A program made the translations under genes and the position numbers. A stretch of 64,000 nt of DNA. It comes from Holacanthus passer. Lineage: Eukaryota > Chordata > Actinopteri > Pomacanthidae. The notes below the pieces were generated by a model. The model worked only from the letters and a program-made list of their open reading frames with translations, was not told the DNA's origin and ran no database searches. Each line of letters begins with the position of its first letter. The stretch's first letter is position 1. The stretch is taken from the NCBI GenBank assembly GCA_025331565.1, contig JAFREQ010000043.1, forward strand, positions 3,729,001-3,793,000, given 5' to 3'. Shown here piece by piece: positions 12,901 through 24,200 of the stretch.

Positions 12901-13527
12901 CTGGCCCACCATACATACAATGAGTCTTTCGATCACGCTGAGCCACAACAAAACAGAACAGGACTACACACACAGAGACAGCAGAACCCCCCTTCCTCTG
13001 TATTTGTGGCAAGTAGGGCAGAGCAGATTGCAGAGCAAAGTGCTGAGCTTTCCACAGCCGTCGTTCCCTGCAGGACTTGGCGAGGTCCTTTTTCACAGCA
13101 TGACAGTGCAGTGCAAAATGGAGCTATACTGGAGCCGGGTCCATTAAACTACAAGTCAAGAAAAAAATTAAGTCCCTAACATTAACATTCAATGCAAAGT
13201 ACTAAACATAAAGAGATTGGCAACGACTCAAGGTAGAAAGGAACTCACCCCCCCCCTCCCACACACCACCCACTCCTATCAAAGTCAACACACAGAACAT
13301 GATGAGTAACAGCAATGGACAACAGGGCAGGGTGGCATTGGGGTGTGGAGGAACAAAACAGATCACATGAACTATTCAGTGGACGTAGTATTTTAAATCT
13401 TTGTAGTAAAACTAATTCTTAACTTGTATTAGTATTAGAACAATTTGTTAGAAAAACTGAAAATATCTGGATCGTCATTGTCCTACACCCACCTCCTCCT
13501 ACAACAATTATCATTACAAATGAAGGC
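9900..13527 (-). other. tob2: Probable tob2 3' UTR
   Basis: Downstream of the tob2 stop, with no coding exon on either strand. Minus-strand AATAAA signals lie at about 9923-9928 and at about 11308-11326. TOB2 mRNAs carry long 3' UTRs in mammals. The true end is uncertain: about 2.2 or 3.6 kb of UTR depending on the signal. A G-rich run at about 10391-10413 and a C-rich run near 13248 are also present. Confidence 0.45.
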
Positions 13528-14739
13528 TTAGTTGGCCAGCACAACAGGCTGGAAGGACTGGCTAGGATATTGCAGGTTGTAGCTTCCTAAACCCTCCACA
13601 AACGGTGGCTTCTCAATGTAGGGGATTCCTCCATTGCTGCCGATGATGCCCACGCTCTGGGCAGGAGGGGGGCTGGAGAAGGGGTCGAAGGATGGATGGG
13701 TGTTAACAGTGTGGGGGGGTTGGAATGGGCTGGCATGAGGTTGCATGGGCTGGGTGTCAGCGTCGAAGTAAAGGGGGCCTGGGGATCCTGGGTAGACAAA
13801 CTCTTTGGCGTTGGGAGAGAGCTGGCTGGCGATGGGACCTCCGAGGGAGTGCAAGGAGAGAGACAGGGGCTTGTGCTTGAGCAGCTCAGGGGCCGAGATG
13901 GTGGTAGGAGAACGGGACAGCATCCTCTGGGCAGGTGGTATGACAACTGCCGAGCTCGCTGCCGACCCGGCCACGCTGCACTTCTTCATCTTGGTCGAGC
14001 CGAATTTAGTGGCGGCGAAGCTGGCGGTAGTGAAGGTGATGGGCTGAGGACGGGCAGCGGGAAGAGCAGAGGTTGGCTGCTGAGTGGAGAGGTAGGGCAA
14101 CCCGCCGCTGGGAGGAGAAGGAGTAGAGGTGTTGGAGGAGTGGGCGGCTGGGTCGGTGGGTGTGCTGGAGCTGGGGTAGCTGAAGAGCCCGGGGCAGGAC
14201 TGGGCAGACAGAGGTGTGGGAGAGCTAGAGAGTGATGGCATGAGGGCGGGAGACGCCTGGCTTCCAATTGGCACAAACACCTGAGCATCTGGGTTAAAGC
14301 CCAGACTCTTTGCCTCCTCTGCCTCTGGATCTCCTTTACCCTCTCTGATCACCCCCTCAGCCCTCTCGCTGTCACAGCCGAGGCCGGGAGGATCCTCCAG
14401 ATAGAGGACCTTCACTGCCCCCTTCTCTCCAATCTGGTAGGATACCTCATAGGGGTCAATCCACACACTGAGCTCTGCAGGAACGTTTGCACGCACTTCC
14501 TCTGTGTCCAGTCCACTTCTCTTGGCGGCCAACTCCACCACGGGGTCCCTCGGTGCTCCCAGGTGAATGCAGCGGAAGGCAGAACCCCTGAGAGGGGCTT
14601 CAGGGTACCAGTGACCCTCAAAACGAGACACCAGTATCCTCTCCAGCTCCTCGCCAAACAGGTCGGCTCGACGCCGAGGCAGCTTGTTGTACAGGTAGGA
14701 CACGATGAAGTTGAGGGCGACCTTAACTTCTAGATGCAT
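13528..14739 (-). CDS. tob2: Tob2, BTG/TOB anti-proliferative family adaptor
   Basis: An intronless coding exon of 403 residues starting at the ATG whose complement is 14737-14739. TOB proteins bind the CAF1/CNOT7 deadenylase through the N-terminal BTG domain and PABPC1 through PAM2 motifs, promoting mRNA deadenylation and restraining proliferation. Seen: a BTG domain over about residues 1-115 (YLYNKLPRRRADLFGEELER at its start, box B around AELSVWIDPYEVSYQIGEKG), PAM2-like motifs FNPDAQVFVPIG and LSPNAKEFVYP, the conserved QPITFTTASFAATKFGSTKM block, and the family C-terminus QPVVLAN. It is longer than human TOB2 (about 344 aa) because of a Ser/Pro/Thr-rich linker. TOB2 rather than TOB1 is chosen from flanking tef and aco2. 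The 5' border of the coding exon is probably 14762, after a TTTGCTCCCAG acceptor. Confidence 0.95.
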   Translation of the reverse strand: MHLEVKVALNFIVSYLYNKLPRRRADLFGEELERILVSRFEGHWYPEAPLRGSAFRCIHLGAPRDPVVELAAKRSGLDTEEVRANVPAELSVWIDPYEVSYQIGEKGAVKVLYLEDPPGLGCDSERAEGVIREGKGDPEAEEAKSLGFNPDAQVFVPIGSQASPALMPSLSSSPTPLSAQSCPGLFSYPSSSTPTDPAAHSSNTSTPSPPSGGLPYLSTQQPTSALPAARPQPITFTTASFAATKFGSTKMKKCSVAGSAASSAVVIPPAQRMLSRSPTTISAPELLKHKPLSLSLHSLGGPIASQLSPNAKEFVYPGSPGPLYFDADTQPMQPHASPFQPPHTVNTHPSFDPFSSPPPAQSVGIIGSNGGIPYIEKPPFVEGLGSYNLQYPSQSFQPVVLAN

Positions 14740-14762
14740 GGCTGCACCAGGTTAGCGCCGTC

Positions 14763-17700
14763 CTGGGAGCAAAGTGATTGAGATGATGCTGAAAGTGAGG
14801 CAATGCAACTGTAACAAGGAGTTCTTCCTCTGGCTTATTGTAAAGTGTATGAATCATTTAGTGTCATCATGGTAAAGGCACCTTCAAGGCGGGGGCAGCA
14901 GGTTGCAGGCTGTTTTTTGTCGTTGCAAATATGTCACAATGGTTTCAGGTCCCAACTGTGGAGAAAAAAACAGAAGAAAGCTGTTCTTACTTGGCAAGAC
15001 AAGATTTTACGGACATAGAAAACCTCAGTTGTACATGGGCCGGAGAATGCCACCAGAATAAACATAATTTTACAGTTAGTAGCTATAACTCATTATTTTC
15101 ATCATTTGAAAGCGCAGAATGACCCTCTAGAAGTGTGTGATGGAGTCTGTATCAGCAGAGACCCTGCCCTCTGACTGCATTTTCTTATTTTGTTGCGTTC
15201 AGGACGTTTCTAGGTGTCAACCTTTGGGCAGTGGGCGTGTAGCCTCCAGCCAATAACAGCACGCAGAGTGCGAGGGCTGGACGGGTGTTGCTGAGCTATG
15301 GGAGGAAGGGCAGACTTCAAATGTGTTTACAAACTGACAAATGCTACTCATTCTGCCTTTAAGTGAGTATTATTTACAGCAGTTGAACATACTGAAACAT
15401 GCATATTTTTGTTCACAGTCCTTTAAAGAAGCAATTAAAAAAATTTGAAAAACTCACAAATTGCATCACAGTTAAATTGCGCCAGTTATTAAGGCGTTTT
15501 TGGTCACAATACACAAAACTAAAAGCGAGATTGCGAGAGGTGGAACAGGTTACTAAGTTTATCAGTTGAGTGAACGCTTCATTGATTCATACAATTGCTT
15601 GAGAGGCACACTCTGACCTCCATACAGGTCGTGGCTCTAATGAAAACAAGAACATACACTAAATACACATATCTGCAGATTTGAGACCAATGAAAGTGTT
15701 GTTGCTTAATATGACATTTCTGTACTGACCTGTGAGGGCAAACATTGATTCAAATAAGAAACCTGACACTTGTCTAATTTGTTGTGAGCCATTAAAAATA
15801 GATTTAAGAGCTTGTGGAAAGTGTGAGAAGTCCACCACAGGAATCTAATTATATTTCTATAACACAGTACGGCAAATATGCACTATGAATTTGTTAGATG
15901 TGTGAGGGACCACTATCCTTATTCAGCAACACACAGCAGTTATACACGTTTTATATTTTGGTTTTATCAACTACAGGATGTACTGATGGATGTGGCAGAT
16001 GCTGTGTTGTGGGCTGCATAAATCCTTTATAATCTGAATCCGATCCCATGGAGTGCCTCCTGCTCGGTGCTTTAACACAGTCACACAGTGTATTCATCAC
16101 CAAGCAGAGTCAAAATGAGTGAAAGATTACATGTAAATAGAAAAAATAACACCACAAGACTCACAAAGAAAGAAGTGTAAAATGGCAGGACAGTAAGTCG
16201 ACTTCACAGAACACCATTTCCCACCATGCAGTGCGCGTGATCACCCCCTCCCTCCCCTCCCCTCCCCTCCCCCAATACGCACACACAAACAATTCACTCA
16301 CATTCACTTTCCTGCCAGATGGGGATTCGGCAGCTAAGATTAGAAAGACGCCTCCGATTAAAGACAATTCTAATGTTATTACAGATAAAGCTGCACAGGC
16401 TGGATGAAGGGCTGCCGGAGTGACAATTCAAGACGAGATTTACATTTCCCCCATCGCATGAAAAAGGTGACATTGAAGGAGAAGATGGGGGTTGGTTAGA
16501 ATGGGCTATAAATAGGGCCCCATTTTGCATCATCTATGGTGCAAATTCCTCTCCACCACCTGAGTAAGAAATGAGTTAAAGTGGCTGTAGAAAAGGATGT
16601 TTGAGCACAGGAGAATCCACCGGTCCATCACCTGCGACAGCCATCATCACTAAAAACCTTGAGTGCACACACAGCTAAGCTACCTACAGCATCTACTGCA
16701 TTTCGTACTTCTCATAAAAAGACTAAGATACACAAGATCCAATGTCATCCAATGACATTAGAGGCAAGGCTCAGATAAAATGTGCAGATTTGTTGTTTCA
16801 GCAGAGCAATAAATGGTCTAAATCATAAGCCACAGCAATAAAAACATACAAATTTTTCACGTTCAAAAATCCCCTTGCTGTGTTTGTGTATGCATTCTTC
16901 ACCTGCAGATTTGTTAGACAGCTAGAAGGGGCTGGATTCATTTTTCACAGGCCTGTTGTTGCAAGCCAGAGCAGCAGCAGGATCTATAGTGCTATTTTTG
17001 TTTACATGGACTCATTATCAGAGCTGCAAATGTGTGGCACTGTGTGCTGCAAAGCATCCAATACGTGTCAGGTTTTATCTATCAAGAAGCAGATCTACAG
17101 TAATCTTATGAGAAGCACAAGCTACCGTAGATATATGAAAGCCAAAGCCCATTTAGAAATATTATAATTGAGAGGAGACAGCACATAGAGAGGCCTGCTT
17201 ACACCAAGTGGTGACTACACACCTCAATACAATAGGACATGAATATTATTGTGATATTTAATTTTGTCTTGTTGAATTCAGTTGTCTCCAAATTGGACTG
17301 TAAACAGATTGATATCTACAGACATATTAAATTGGGATTGTGTTGCACATCTACCAGCTGCCAAATAATGGAGGTACATATGCAAGAAGAGAAATATCAT
17401 CCAGGTTTGCATGTGTGATGACCAGCTCAGATAATAAGGGAGCAGGGTCTACCTGGGGGATTACTTCCATATGTCAGTCAAAAGGCAGTGAAGCAGAAAG
17501 GACACTGGTTTAGCTGACATGCAAGTGAAGAACACCTCCATGCTAAATTGTGGCTGTAATGTCAATTATAAAGCTAATTAAGTGCTGAACAGCCTGTCGA
17601 CCGAGTATGTACACTGAGCAACGAAGAAGAGAGTCCCTCCTCGGCATAAAAACCACATTCAAACAACAAATAAAAACGAAGATAAACTTGACAGCTGAAC

Positions 17701-17952
17701 ACACTTCAAGAGGGTCACTTCAGCTAAAATATAACGTCAACGTGCTGAGACAAAAACAAAAGCTTGGTCTTTATTCAATGGCTAAACCAGTGCAGTCATT
17801 CATTATAGTCAGCGCATTTTGATGGACGGACAAAGCTTCTGGAAAGACAAACACCAACACACAGCAACACGCTGTTGTCAGTGAACACACATATGAGGAG
17901 ATTTTAATTAAATTAGCCTATTTTCTGCACCGGCTCACAGTGAATTACTCAC
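14763..17952 (-). other. tob2: Putative tob2 intron 1 (5' UTR intron)
   Basis: About 3.2 kb without coding signal between the proposed non-coding exon 1 donor (GTGAGT, plus-strand 17947-17952) and the acceptor before the tob2 ATG. It contains a cytosine tract that could form a G-quadruplex on the minus strand (16243-16273). A block at about 15180-15370 has the feel of an old interspersed repeat, but the family is not identified. Confidence 0.45.
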
Positions 17953-18232
17953 CTATCGTTACTGATGCTCTAGCTTGACTTGTACTCCTGCGTTTTTGTT
18001 TTTAATTCCCTCTTGTTGTCTGGGATTTTCTGATCTGTCCAGTCGTTGGTGCGGATGCCGACCAATTTTTCACCTCAGTACTTCAGATATTTTTGTAACT
18101 GCTGCCCCGATTCTCAGATGGTTAAAGGCTTCCCCAGTTTGTCTTCAGCTGACACTTGGCATGGAGGCTCCAGAGAAACTTTACTGTTTGACAACCCGGC
18201 GTATTTATACAGTGTGACTCGCCCACACGCCC
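17953..18232 (-). promoter_or_regulatory. tob2: tob2 TATA promoter and non-coding exon 1
   Basis: On the minus strand a TATAAATA box (plus 18202-18209) is preceded by a GGGCGTGTGGGC motif (18221-18232, EGR/KLF-like) and a CGTCACGG half-CRE. About 30 bp downstream the transcript would start near 18175, and a consensus donor CGATAG|GTGAGT ends the exon at 17953. This fits the immediate-early-type regulation known for TOB genes. The promoter assignment is inference from motif spacing. Confidence 0.5.
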
Positions 18233-19229
18233 GTGACGGCAGGGACTACTTTTTTCATATTATTGTAGCTTGCTGCTTTATTATGATGTTTTCCATTTAA
18301 CCATAATATGCTTCTGCTCTCTCTCTTTTACTGTCAGAACAGAATCAACATCATCCCCACTGACAATATCTATTTCAATATTATCCCAAATGCTGATTTA
18401 AAGACTAAAAGGAAAAATAACTCCTCACTTTCTACAAAAGATGTAAATTAAAGTCTTCCTTGAAAAGTAGCGACGCCAAAAAACACAGAAAATTATGTCA
18501 TTTTTTAATCACGTAAAATCTAAATTTACCTAGCGGGCCCTAGTTTAACTGGCGGATGGATATTTGTAGTTCCTCACGGTGCTGAACAATTTGCTAAAAA
18601 TATAGGTGGTGATAGCAACAGAGTCACCATTGGCTGAGAGGGGGGAGGACCCGCAGATTATTGGGCTGCAGCGGCCATTGAGCAGCTAAAGCAACCTGAC
18701 TTTTACCAGGGGCTTGTGGGAAATGATGTTTCTATCGCTAAATGGCGTTGGTAATAAGAGTATTAACCCTTGTGTGGTGTTCGTATTGTTGTTACTCTCC
18801 CAGTGTTCGCGGGTCTGGTGAACTGAAAATTATTGGGTTTTTAAAACAATACAACCATAACAATTTATGTAAAAATACTTCACAGATATTGACCTTGTCT
18901 CAATTACAAGCAATGTAGACAGCATATATGGCCAATATTTGCCATGCTAGATCATATTTATCAATGAAAGGGCTTTTCGGTTTTTGTGAAAAAATGTGAT
19001 TTTTGTAACAGCGATCATAATCAAAACATGGGTGGAATAAGTCATGTTTATCTTGAACAAATATAAATGAAACAAGGTTTTCATCATTATTGATGTTTAT
19101 TGCTTTCAACATCAACAGAACAAAATGGACAGGAAAAAAAGTTAGTGTTTTATGGAAATAACAAATGAGCCCTATTGAACACATATTCATGCCAGCCTAC
19201 ACAACATCATAGGGCCCATACGGTGACAT
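18233..19229. other. Intergenic, possible DNA-transposon debris
   Basis: No coding exon seen. A TTAACCCTTGTGTGG motif at 18763 resembles the ends of TTAA-targeting (piggyBac-like) elements that are common in fish, and an AAGGGTTAA occurs at about 19601-19609, but the inverted match beyond CCCTT is too weak to define an element. Confidence 0.3.
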
Positions 19230-19269
19230 CAACCTAGCCAGGAGTTGAACCTAGAATCTTCATCCATAT
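19230..19269 (-). pseudogene. Deleted tRNA-Arg remnant
   Basis: The minus strand matches the T-arm and 3' acceptor half of the neighbouring tRNA-Arg genes, then jumps to a D-arm-like GGAT, as if the 21-bp anticodon arm had been lost. The 3' flank (GGTGACATC on the plus strand) is shared with the other copies. Not functional. Confidence 0.6.
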
Positions 19270-19328
19270 TTGTGATGATTGATATTTTTTCCATTTTTGT
19301 TACATACACTGTAGCCTTTAGGTGCCAT

Positions 19329-19401
19329 CGAGCTAGCCAGGAGTTGAACCAAGACTCGTCTGATCCGTAGTCAGACACATTATCCATTGCGCCGCTAGAC
19401 C
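19329..19401 (-). tRNA. Divergent tRNA-Arg(ACG)-like copy, probably pseudogene
   Basis: 73 nt with an intact anticodon stem and loop (CTACGGA, anticodon ACG) and a good B box (GGTTCAACTCC). Compared with the copy at 19728-19800 it has an acceptor-stem mismatch at base pair 3:70, a T-stem mismatch at 51:63 and D-stem pairs weakened to G-U. It may be scored as a low-quality tRNA or as a pseudogene. Confidence 0.5.
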
Positions 19402-19727
19402 TGCACATGCACAGCTTTGACTATCAATCATACTACTTTTTTATTTGTATGGCTTTTGTAAATGATGTGCACCAAAAGACAGTCAAGTTCCACACAAGAT
19501 TTTTCTAATGCTGCTTTTCATAATCCTAAGGGACAAATTGAGTTTTTCAAAGAAAGATAAAGATTAAAAACAACAAAGGCTTTATGACTGAGTGAAAGTG
19601 AAGGGTTAAGATGGCTTTAAGTACACTAACCTATCATTTGTCTCTTCCCAGTTGTAACCGTACTTTGATACACAGTATGTAGAGAATGAGTATTCAAAAC
19701 ATGTGATGTAAAAGCTAAAGGTGACAT

Positions 19728-19800
19728 CGAGCTAGCCAGGAGTCGAACCTAGAATCTTCTGATCCGTAGTCAGACGCGTTATCCATTGCGCCACTAGCCC
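19728..19800 (-). tRNA. tRNA-Arg, anticodon ACG
   Basis: A 73-nt cloverleaf on the minus strand. The acceptor GGGCTAG pairs with CTAGCTC (one G-U), discriminator G. The anticodon stem TCTGA/TCAGA flanks loop CTACGGA. The T arm is CTAGG-TTCGACT-CCTGG. It is nearly identical to vertebrate tRNA-Arg(ACG), reading CGU (and CGC/CGA after A34 to inosine). No intron. Internal A and B boxes are intact, and a T run lies about 15-20 bp past the 3' end as Pol III terminator. Confidence 0.95.
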
Positions 19801-19801
19801 T

Positions 19802-21200
19802 GCACATACACAGAGTGTCATGTGTGAAGGGCTTTGTTCCCACAGCATTTCATTCAAACCAAGCTTCCCTCTGCTGGCAAGCTGTACTGTGCCTCCTGGT
19901 TGTACTGATACAAAGAATCTGCAGTCACAGCAGCAGCCCTGTGAGGCTGTACTTGAAGCAGCTTCTCACTATAAATGTATGACTTCTTCCATTACCCTAT
20001 CTTGCACTGTTTCAGCAGGTGGCATCCTGGATACCAGTGCTATGGAAATGTCAGTATCTGCCCTGTCATCACAATCCACTTCCAGGCAGCGGTTGCACCT
20101 GTCAGATTGAAAGAGATGCTCATGCACCAATTCCTTCTCTGAGTAGCCCAAGCACATCCAGTCCCGCAAGCCCCCATGTTCAGCCAGACAGCCACAATAG
20201 AATGACAGCCAAGTCATGGCTGGATGCTGAAGTGGACAGAGGACCACGTGCATGGTCTATGTTTCTGTTCCTGTGGTGTTTGTTATGTTAAAAAATGAGA
20301 CGTTTTTCAGCTTTTTGTTGACTCCAGGTTTATTATGCATTCACAGAATTATACAGTTTTCTTCACTTTAGGCGTCCAGAGTATCTTATGAGTTGGACTG
20401 TGATTATGCAGTTTATATATAAAATTAAACACACATGTGCCCAATACAACACAAGCAAACTGGGTGGTGATATTTTGCAAAGCAAATGATGTGAAAAATC
20501 TGAAACAAACAAATTCAAATGTCAGTCTTGTGAGTACCTTTAAACATTTTACTTCATCACTTGATTAAAATTTTACCAAAACTAAAGTATTTGTTTTTGT
20601 TTGAAGAATCTTATTTCACAAGGTGTAAAACAAGATTAGTTTCAGGCACATGTAAATTATTGACACTAAAGTTAGGCATCATCATCAATTTTTCCCCAAG
20701 ACAGAGTGTATTTTAAAGTAATGTGTGATGTATTTCAGGTAGAGAATATTTTCGGAATAAGTTAGGGTTGGAAATAACACATCAAGGGAACAGATAGTAC
20801 AACAGGAGCCTACAAAAACCAAACTCATTCTTACTTCAATAATGTCCTCTATGTTGTTTTTTATTCAAATAGAATGTTTACTATTACATTAAGCTATAAA
20901 AACCTACTCATTCATTATATATATATCATATTGTATGTATTATTATTATTATTATTATTATATATTTGACTATAATTTATTTAAACAAGTTGAATGAAAC
21001 TGAATTATACAAGTTTATAACATCTTGTTTATACACCTTAAATCTACAATTACTAAGACGCCAGAAGGACTAAAGGTTGTAATAAAAAGATATAAAAATA
21101 AAATGAAATGACATAAAAATATTTTGAAAAGCTTACAGTGGTTACAGCTACGTTTATGAACTTTTTTGTTTGTACACTCAGATAAGAGTTTATCTATTTT
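19802..21200. other. Intergenic between the tRNA cluster and aco2
   Basis: AT-rich, with a (TTA)n microsatellite at about 20939-20961. No coding exon is recognised on either strand. From memory of the human map, phf5a would be expected between tob2 and aco2, but no part of its highly conserved zinc-finger-rich coding sequence is seen here. Confidence 0.6.
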
Positions 21201-21201
21201 A

Positions 21202-21237
21202 TATAAAGCGCACGGACTCCTTAAACCAGTGACGTCA
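21202..21237 (+). promoter_or_regulatory. aco2: aco2 core promoter elements (TATA-like, CRE)
   Basis: TATAAAG at 21202-21208 and a perfect palindromic CRE TGACGTCA at 21230-21237, 35-70 bp before the ATG. A start about 30 bp after the TATA would give a very short 5' UTR, as expected for a cap-proximal IRE. The CRE would then overlap the start site, so only one of the two may be active. Confidence 0.5.
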
Positions 21238-21251
21238 CATCAGAGCGACAA

Positions 21252-21276
21252 TCATCTTTGTCAGTGAACAAAATGG
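21252..21276 (+). promoter_or_regulatory. aco2: Iron-responsive element overlapping the aco2 start codon
   Basis: The RNA folds as a textbook IRE: loop CAGUGA at 21262-21267, a perfect 5-bp upper stem (UUUGU 21257-21261 with ACAAA 21268-21272), an unpaired C bulge at 21256, and a lower stem in which 21252-21255 pair with the AUG and the next base. Known: mammalian mitochondrial aconitase mRNA carries a 5' IRE at this place, so that iron regulatory proteins repress its translation when iron is low. Confidence 0.9.
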
Positions 21277-24200
21277 CGTCTTACTGTTTGACTGTCACTA
21301 GGCTGCGGGTAAGAAAACGTTATTTTACTTTTACGGAGTTTGTAACCGCCTTGCTATTGAGTACATAAGTGACAGCAGATATGTTCTGTCGTGTAGTTTA
21401 GCCGCCATCGCTTAAGGCTGACACACAGCGGATAAATGTAGAGCAGAGTGCGCAGCGAGCCGCTGTCACTCAGGTCACAGTGTCCCCGTTTGACTCGTGA
21501 CAGCGACGCTTTGTCACGGTTATAAATCACTTCCGACCTGACAGCAGCCGACATTGTGTGGTGTTATTGTGAATAACTGTATCAGGTTTATTCAACACCA
21601 GCTGAACAGTGTCTTCAAACGGTTTTATGTGCCTTGGTGTTTGCAAGGTGATCGCAAGGTTACGGAGTTTTCTTACCGCGCACTTCATGATAGCTGACTG
21701 CTGACAGCTGGGACTGATGCACAACACTGTGTTGGTGGACTTGTGTTGGCCAGTGGACCAAATCATAGTAGTATATCTTTATTTTCAATAGTACAGGCCC
21801 CCCGGTATGCAACTGGTTATAAAAGGATGTAAACACAAACAGGTCTGTTGCTTATGTCATTACTTGTATTTTACAGTCCTGTGAATTTAATAGTCGCTTT
21901 CGATGTTCCTGTTTTCCATTATACAGAGTGTAACAACTAAGCTCATGGCTGTCAAAAACTATAAGTCATGTCCTCTACATAAGAAGTATATTTAGTTTTT
22001 TTGTCTGCTGGATCAGGTCTCGCTTTTCTTGTTTTTGTATTTGTCATCTAAATATGTTTATTGATATTTTAGAATATAATTAAACAAACTGTTCTCACAG
22101 ATCATGTCATCACACATATAAAGTTGAACATGCTGTATACCTTCAGCCATTGTTCTGATAAATATATATCTTATGGTATAAAAGAGCAAAAAATACAGGG
22201 AGCAGAATATGTTATATTACAGAAAGTAATGGAGAAACGTCATGTTATGAAAATAAAAGACATTGAAGACAAGCATTGTAGTGGTTTTTTTTTAATAAAT
22301 GTTTTGGATTTGGATCAAGAGATATATTACATTGCATTGCACTGAGTTGACATCATATAAGAACTATCCATTCTAAGAGGTTCCTTATGATCACTTGCAT
22401 CTGTAACCCCTTACTGTCGAAAATACTGGTCCGAACACTGAATCTTCTGTTCAGTGGTGTGTCAGTGTGTTACAGTGTTGCCACATTGCAGTGTCAAAGA
22501 GTCCTCATTCAGGGCCTGTGTGAATGCCTGTTTTAAACCCAACTGAGTAGTTTGTATGACTAGAGTGAAATTCTCCTCATTTACGTTTTGCCTACTCTTA
22601 CAATTGCAATGGCAAAGGACATCCCAAAATATCTGTTTCTGCTGATGAAATACCTGAAAAGGCCAAACTGACCATATTTAGCCTATGCGTGGTCACTTGC
22701 TGGCAATTAAAAAATCAGCATTTTCTGGAGCTATGAGGCAGATTTTCCACCACTGCTGTTTGTTTACACTGATATTGTTTTGAGTTAATAGAGCTGCTCT
22801 GGTTTACTTTGCTTAGACATACTCAATGTGTGGGCATACACTGGGCAAACATTACATATGATTTCATGATCTCCGTTTGATCCCAGTAGATGATCCATAG
22901 CATCTTATTGTAACATTTTTATTCAAAGTACATGTCATTAAATGTTTCTCTCACTGTGTCTGTCTCAAACAAATTGATTTGCAGACGAGAAGTACAGGCA
23001 TTAAGGTGCTGTATTGGTACCAGTACCGATCTTACTGACAGTTTGTGTGTACCTCTTGTGCTCATTCTTTGTTATCAGTGTATGGAAATGTTGAATCCAT
23101 TCTTGTGTATCAGACCATCAGTCACAGCCGAGCAGGGAGGCTAACCCCTGCAATATGAGCTGTATAAACTTTCACCCAGTTTTCTCTGAGCGCAGTGACT
23201 TTCCACTGAATATCAACACTAAGAGACAGATATTAAGCAAGTGATCATGGCTGGTTTAAAGTTTTTCACTCATGTAGCACCTAGAATCACAAGTTGGCAT
23301 AACAGCTTTAAAGCCAATCCTATAATGGCTTACTTTGCTGGCAAAAGACTGCCTCAAAAACTTTCTAATACTCAGTCTAGTATTGGGTTTCTTCTAGAAT
23401 ATTTGTGCAATATTTATATGTGTATTTTACTACATAATAAAGCTATACATTGCACACCTAAAGTACATTAAGGCTATTGAAATTGAGGTCTTTATATAGT
23501 GCCTATAGAGAGATGAGTGTCAGTCTGATGTTGTAACCAGAAGGTTTCAACAGTGTTTTGACAGCTTCTTTTCATTACCGGCACTCCTGACATTCAAATT
23601 CAGTCTTCACAATACAGCACCAAAAAAACCCTGAAAATGTTTGCTGAAATTGCAGAGCCAAGAGTTTTGAACCCTCAGTTTCTATACTGACATTGATGGC
23701 TGTAACGTGGCAAAGCCATGTGTTAGTAGTGGCATCTGGAATTTAACAAAAGTCAGTGTGTTGGCCTTTTTGTCAGCTGGTGTCACTGGACTGCAGTGGG
23801 ATGAATTAAACAGAATTGACAATGACAGGTCAATTAAAATATGCCTGGTTCAGCTCCAATACTGATCTTGTAGAAAAGACATTCAAAGTTTTCTTTCTGA
23901 TCTAATGTCAGTGTCTCATCAAACTGACTAAAACTTTTGTGACCAAAATGGAGGATTCCATTCTGCCATCAGCATTTTCACTGGTGCTGCTTGCAGGATT
24001 ATATTTTAACTATTCTTACATGTGATCCCATTCTTGCATAATTTAAATGCCTTTTTGTCCTCTGCATAGTTATAATATAACTAAGACCTGCTGTATCAGG
24101 CCTAAATTGTACAATAAAACTTTGTTTATGGTGTTATCTCTCAAAACTGTCCTCTGTTTCCTCTGGTCTAGCTGGCCCTTGGAACCGGGGCAAGGCGATA

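Noticed and set aside
13696..14235. 179-codon open frame on the + strand opposite tob2
   Set aside because: An antisense shadow of the GC-rich tob2 coding exon. The tob2 frame has full family homology and this one shows none.
18763..19609. piggyBac-like element bounded by TTAACCCTT and AAGGGTTAA
   Set aside because: The inverted match does not extend beyond CCCTT and no transposase is present, so the ends may be coincidental.
14740..21270. phf5a gene expected by human synteny
   Set aside because: No segment of its conserved Cys-rich protein was seen on either strand, so it is not annotated.
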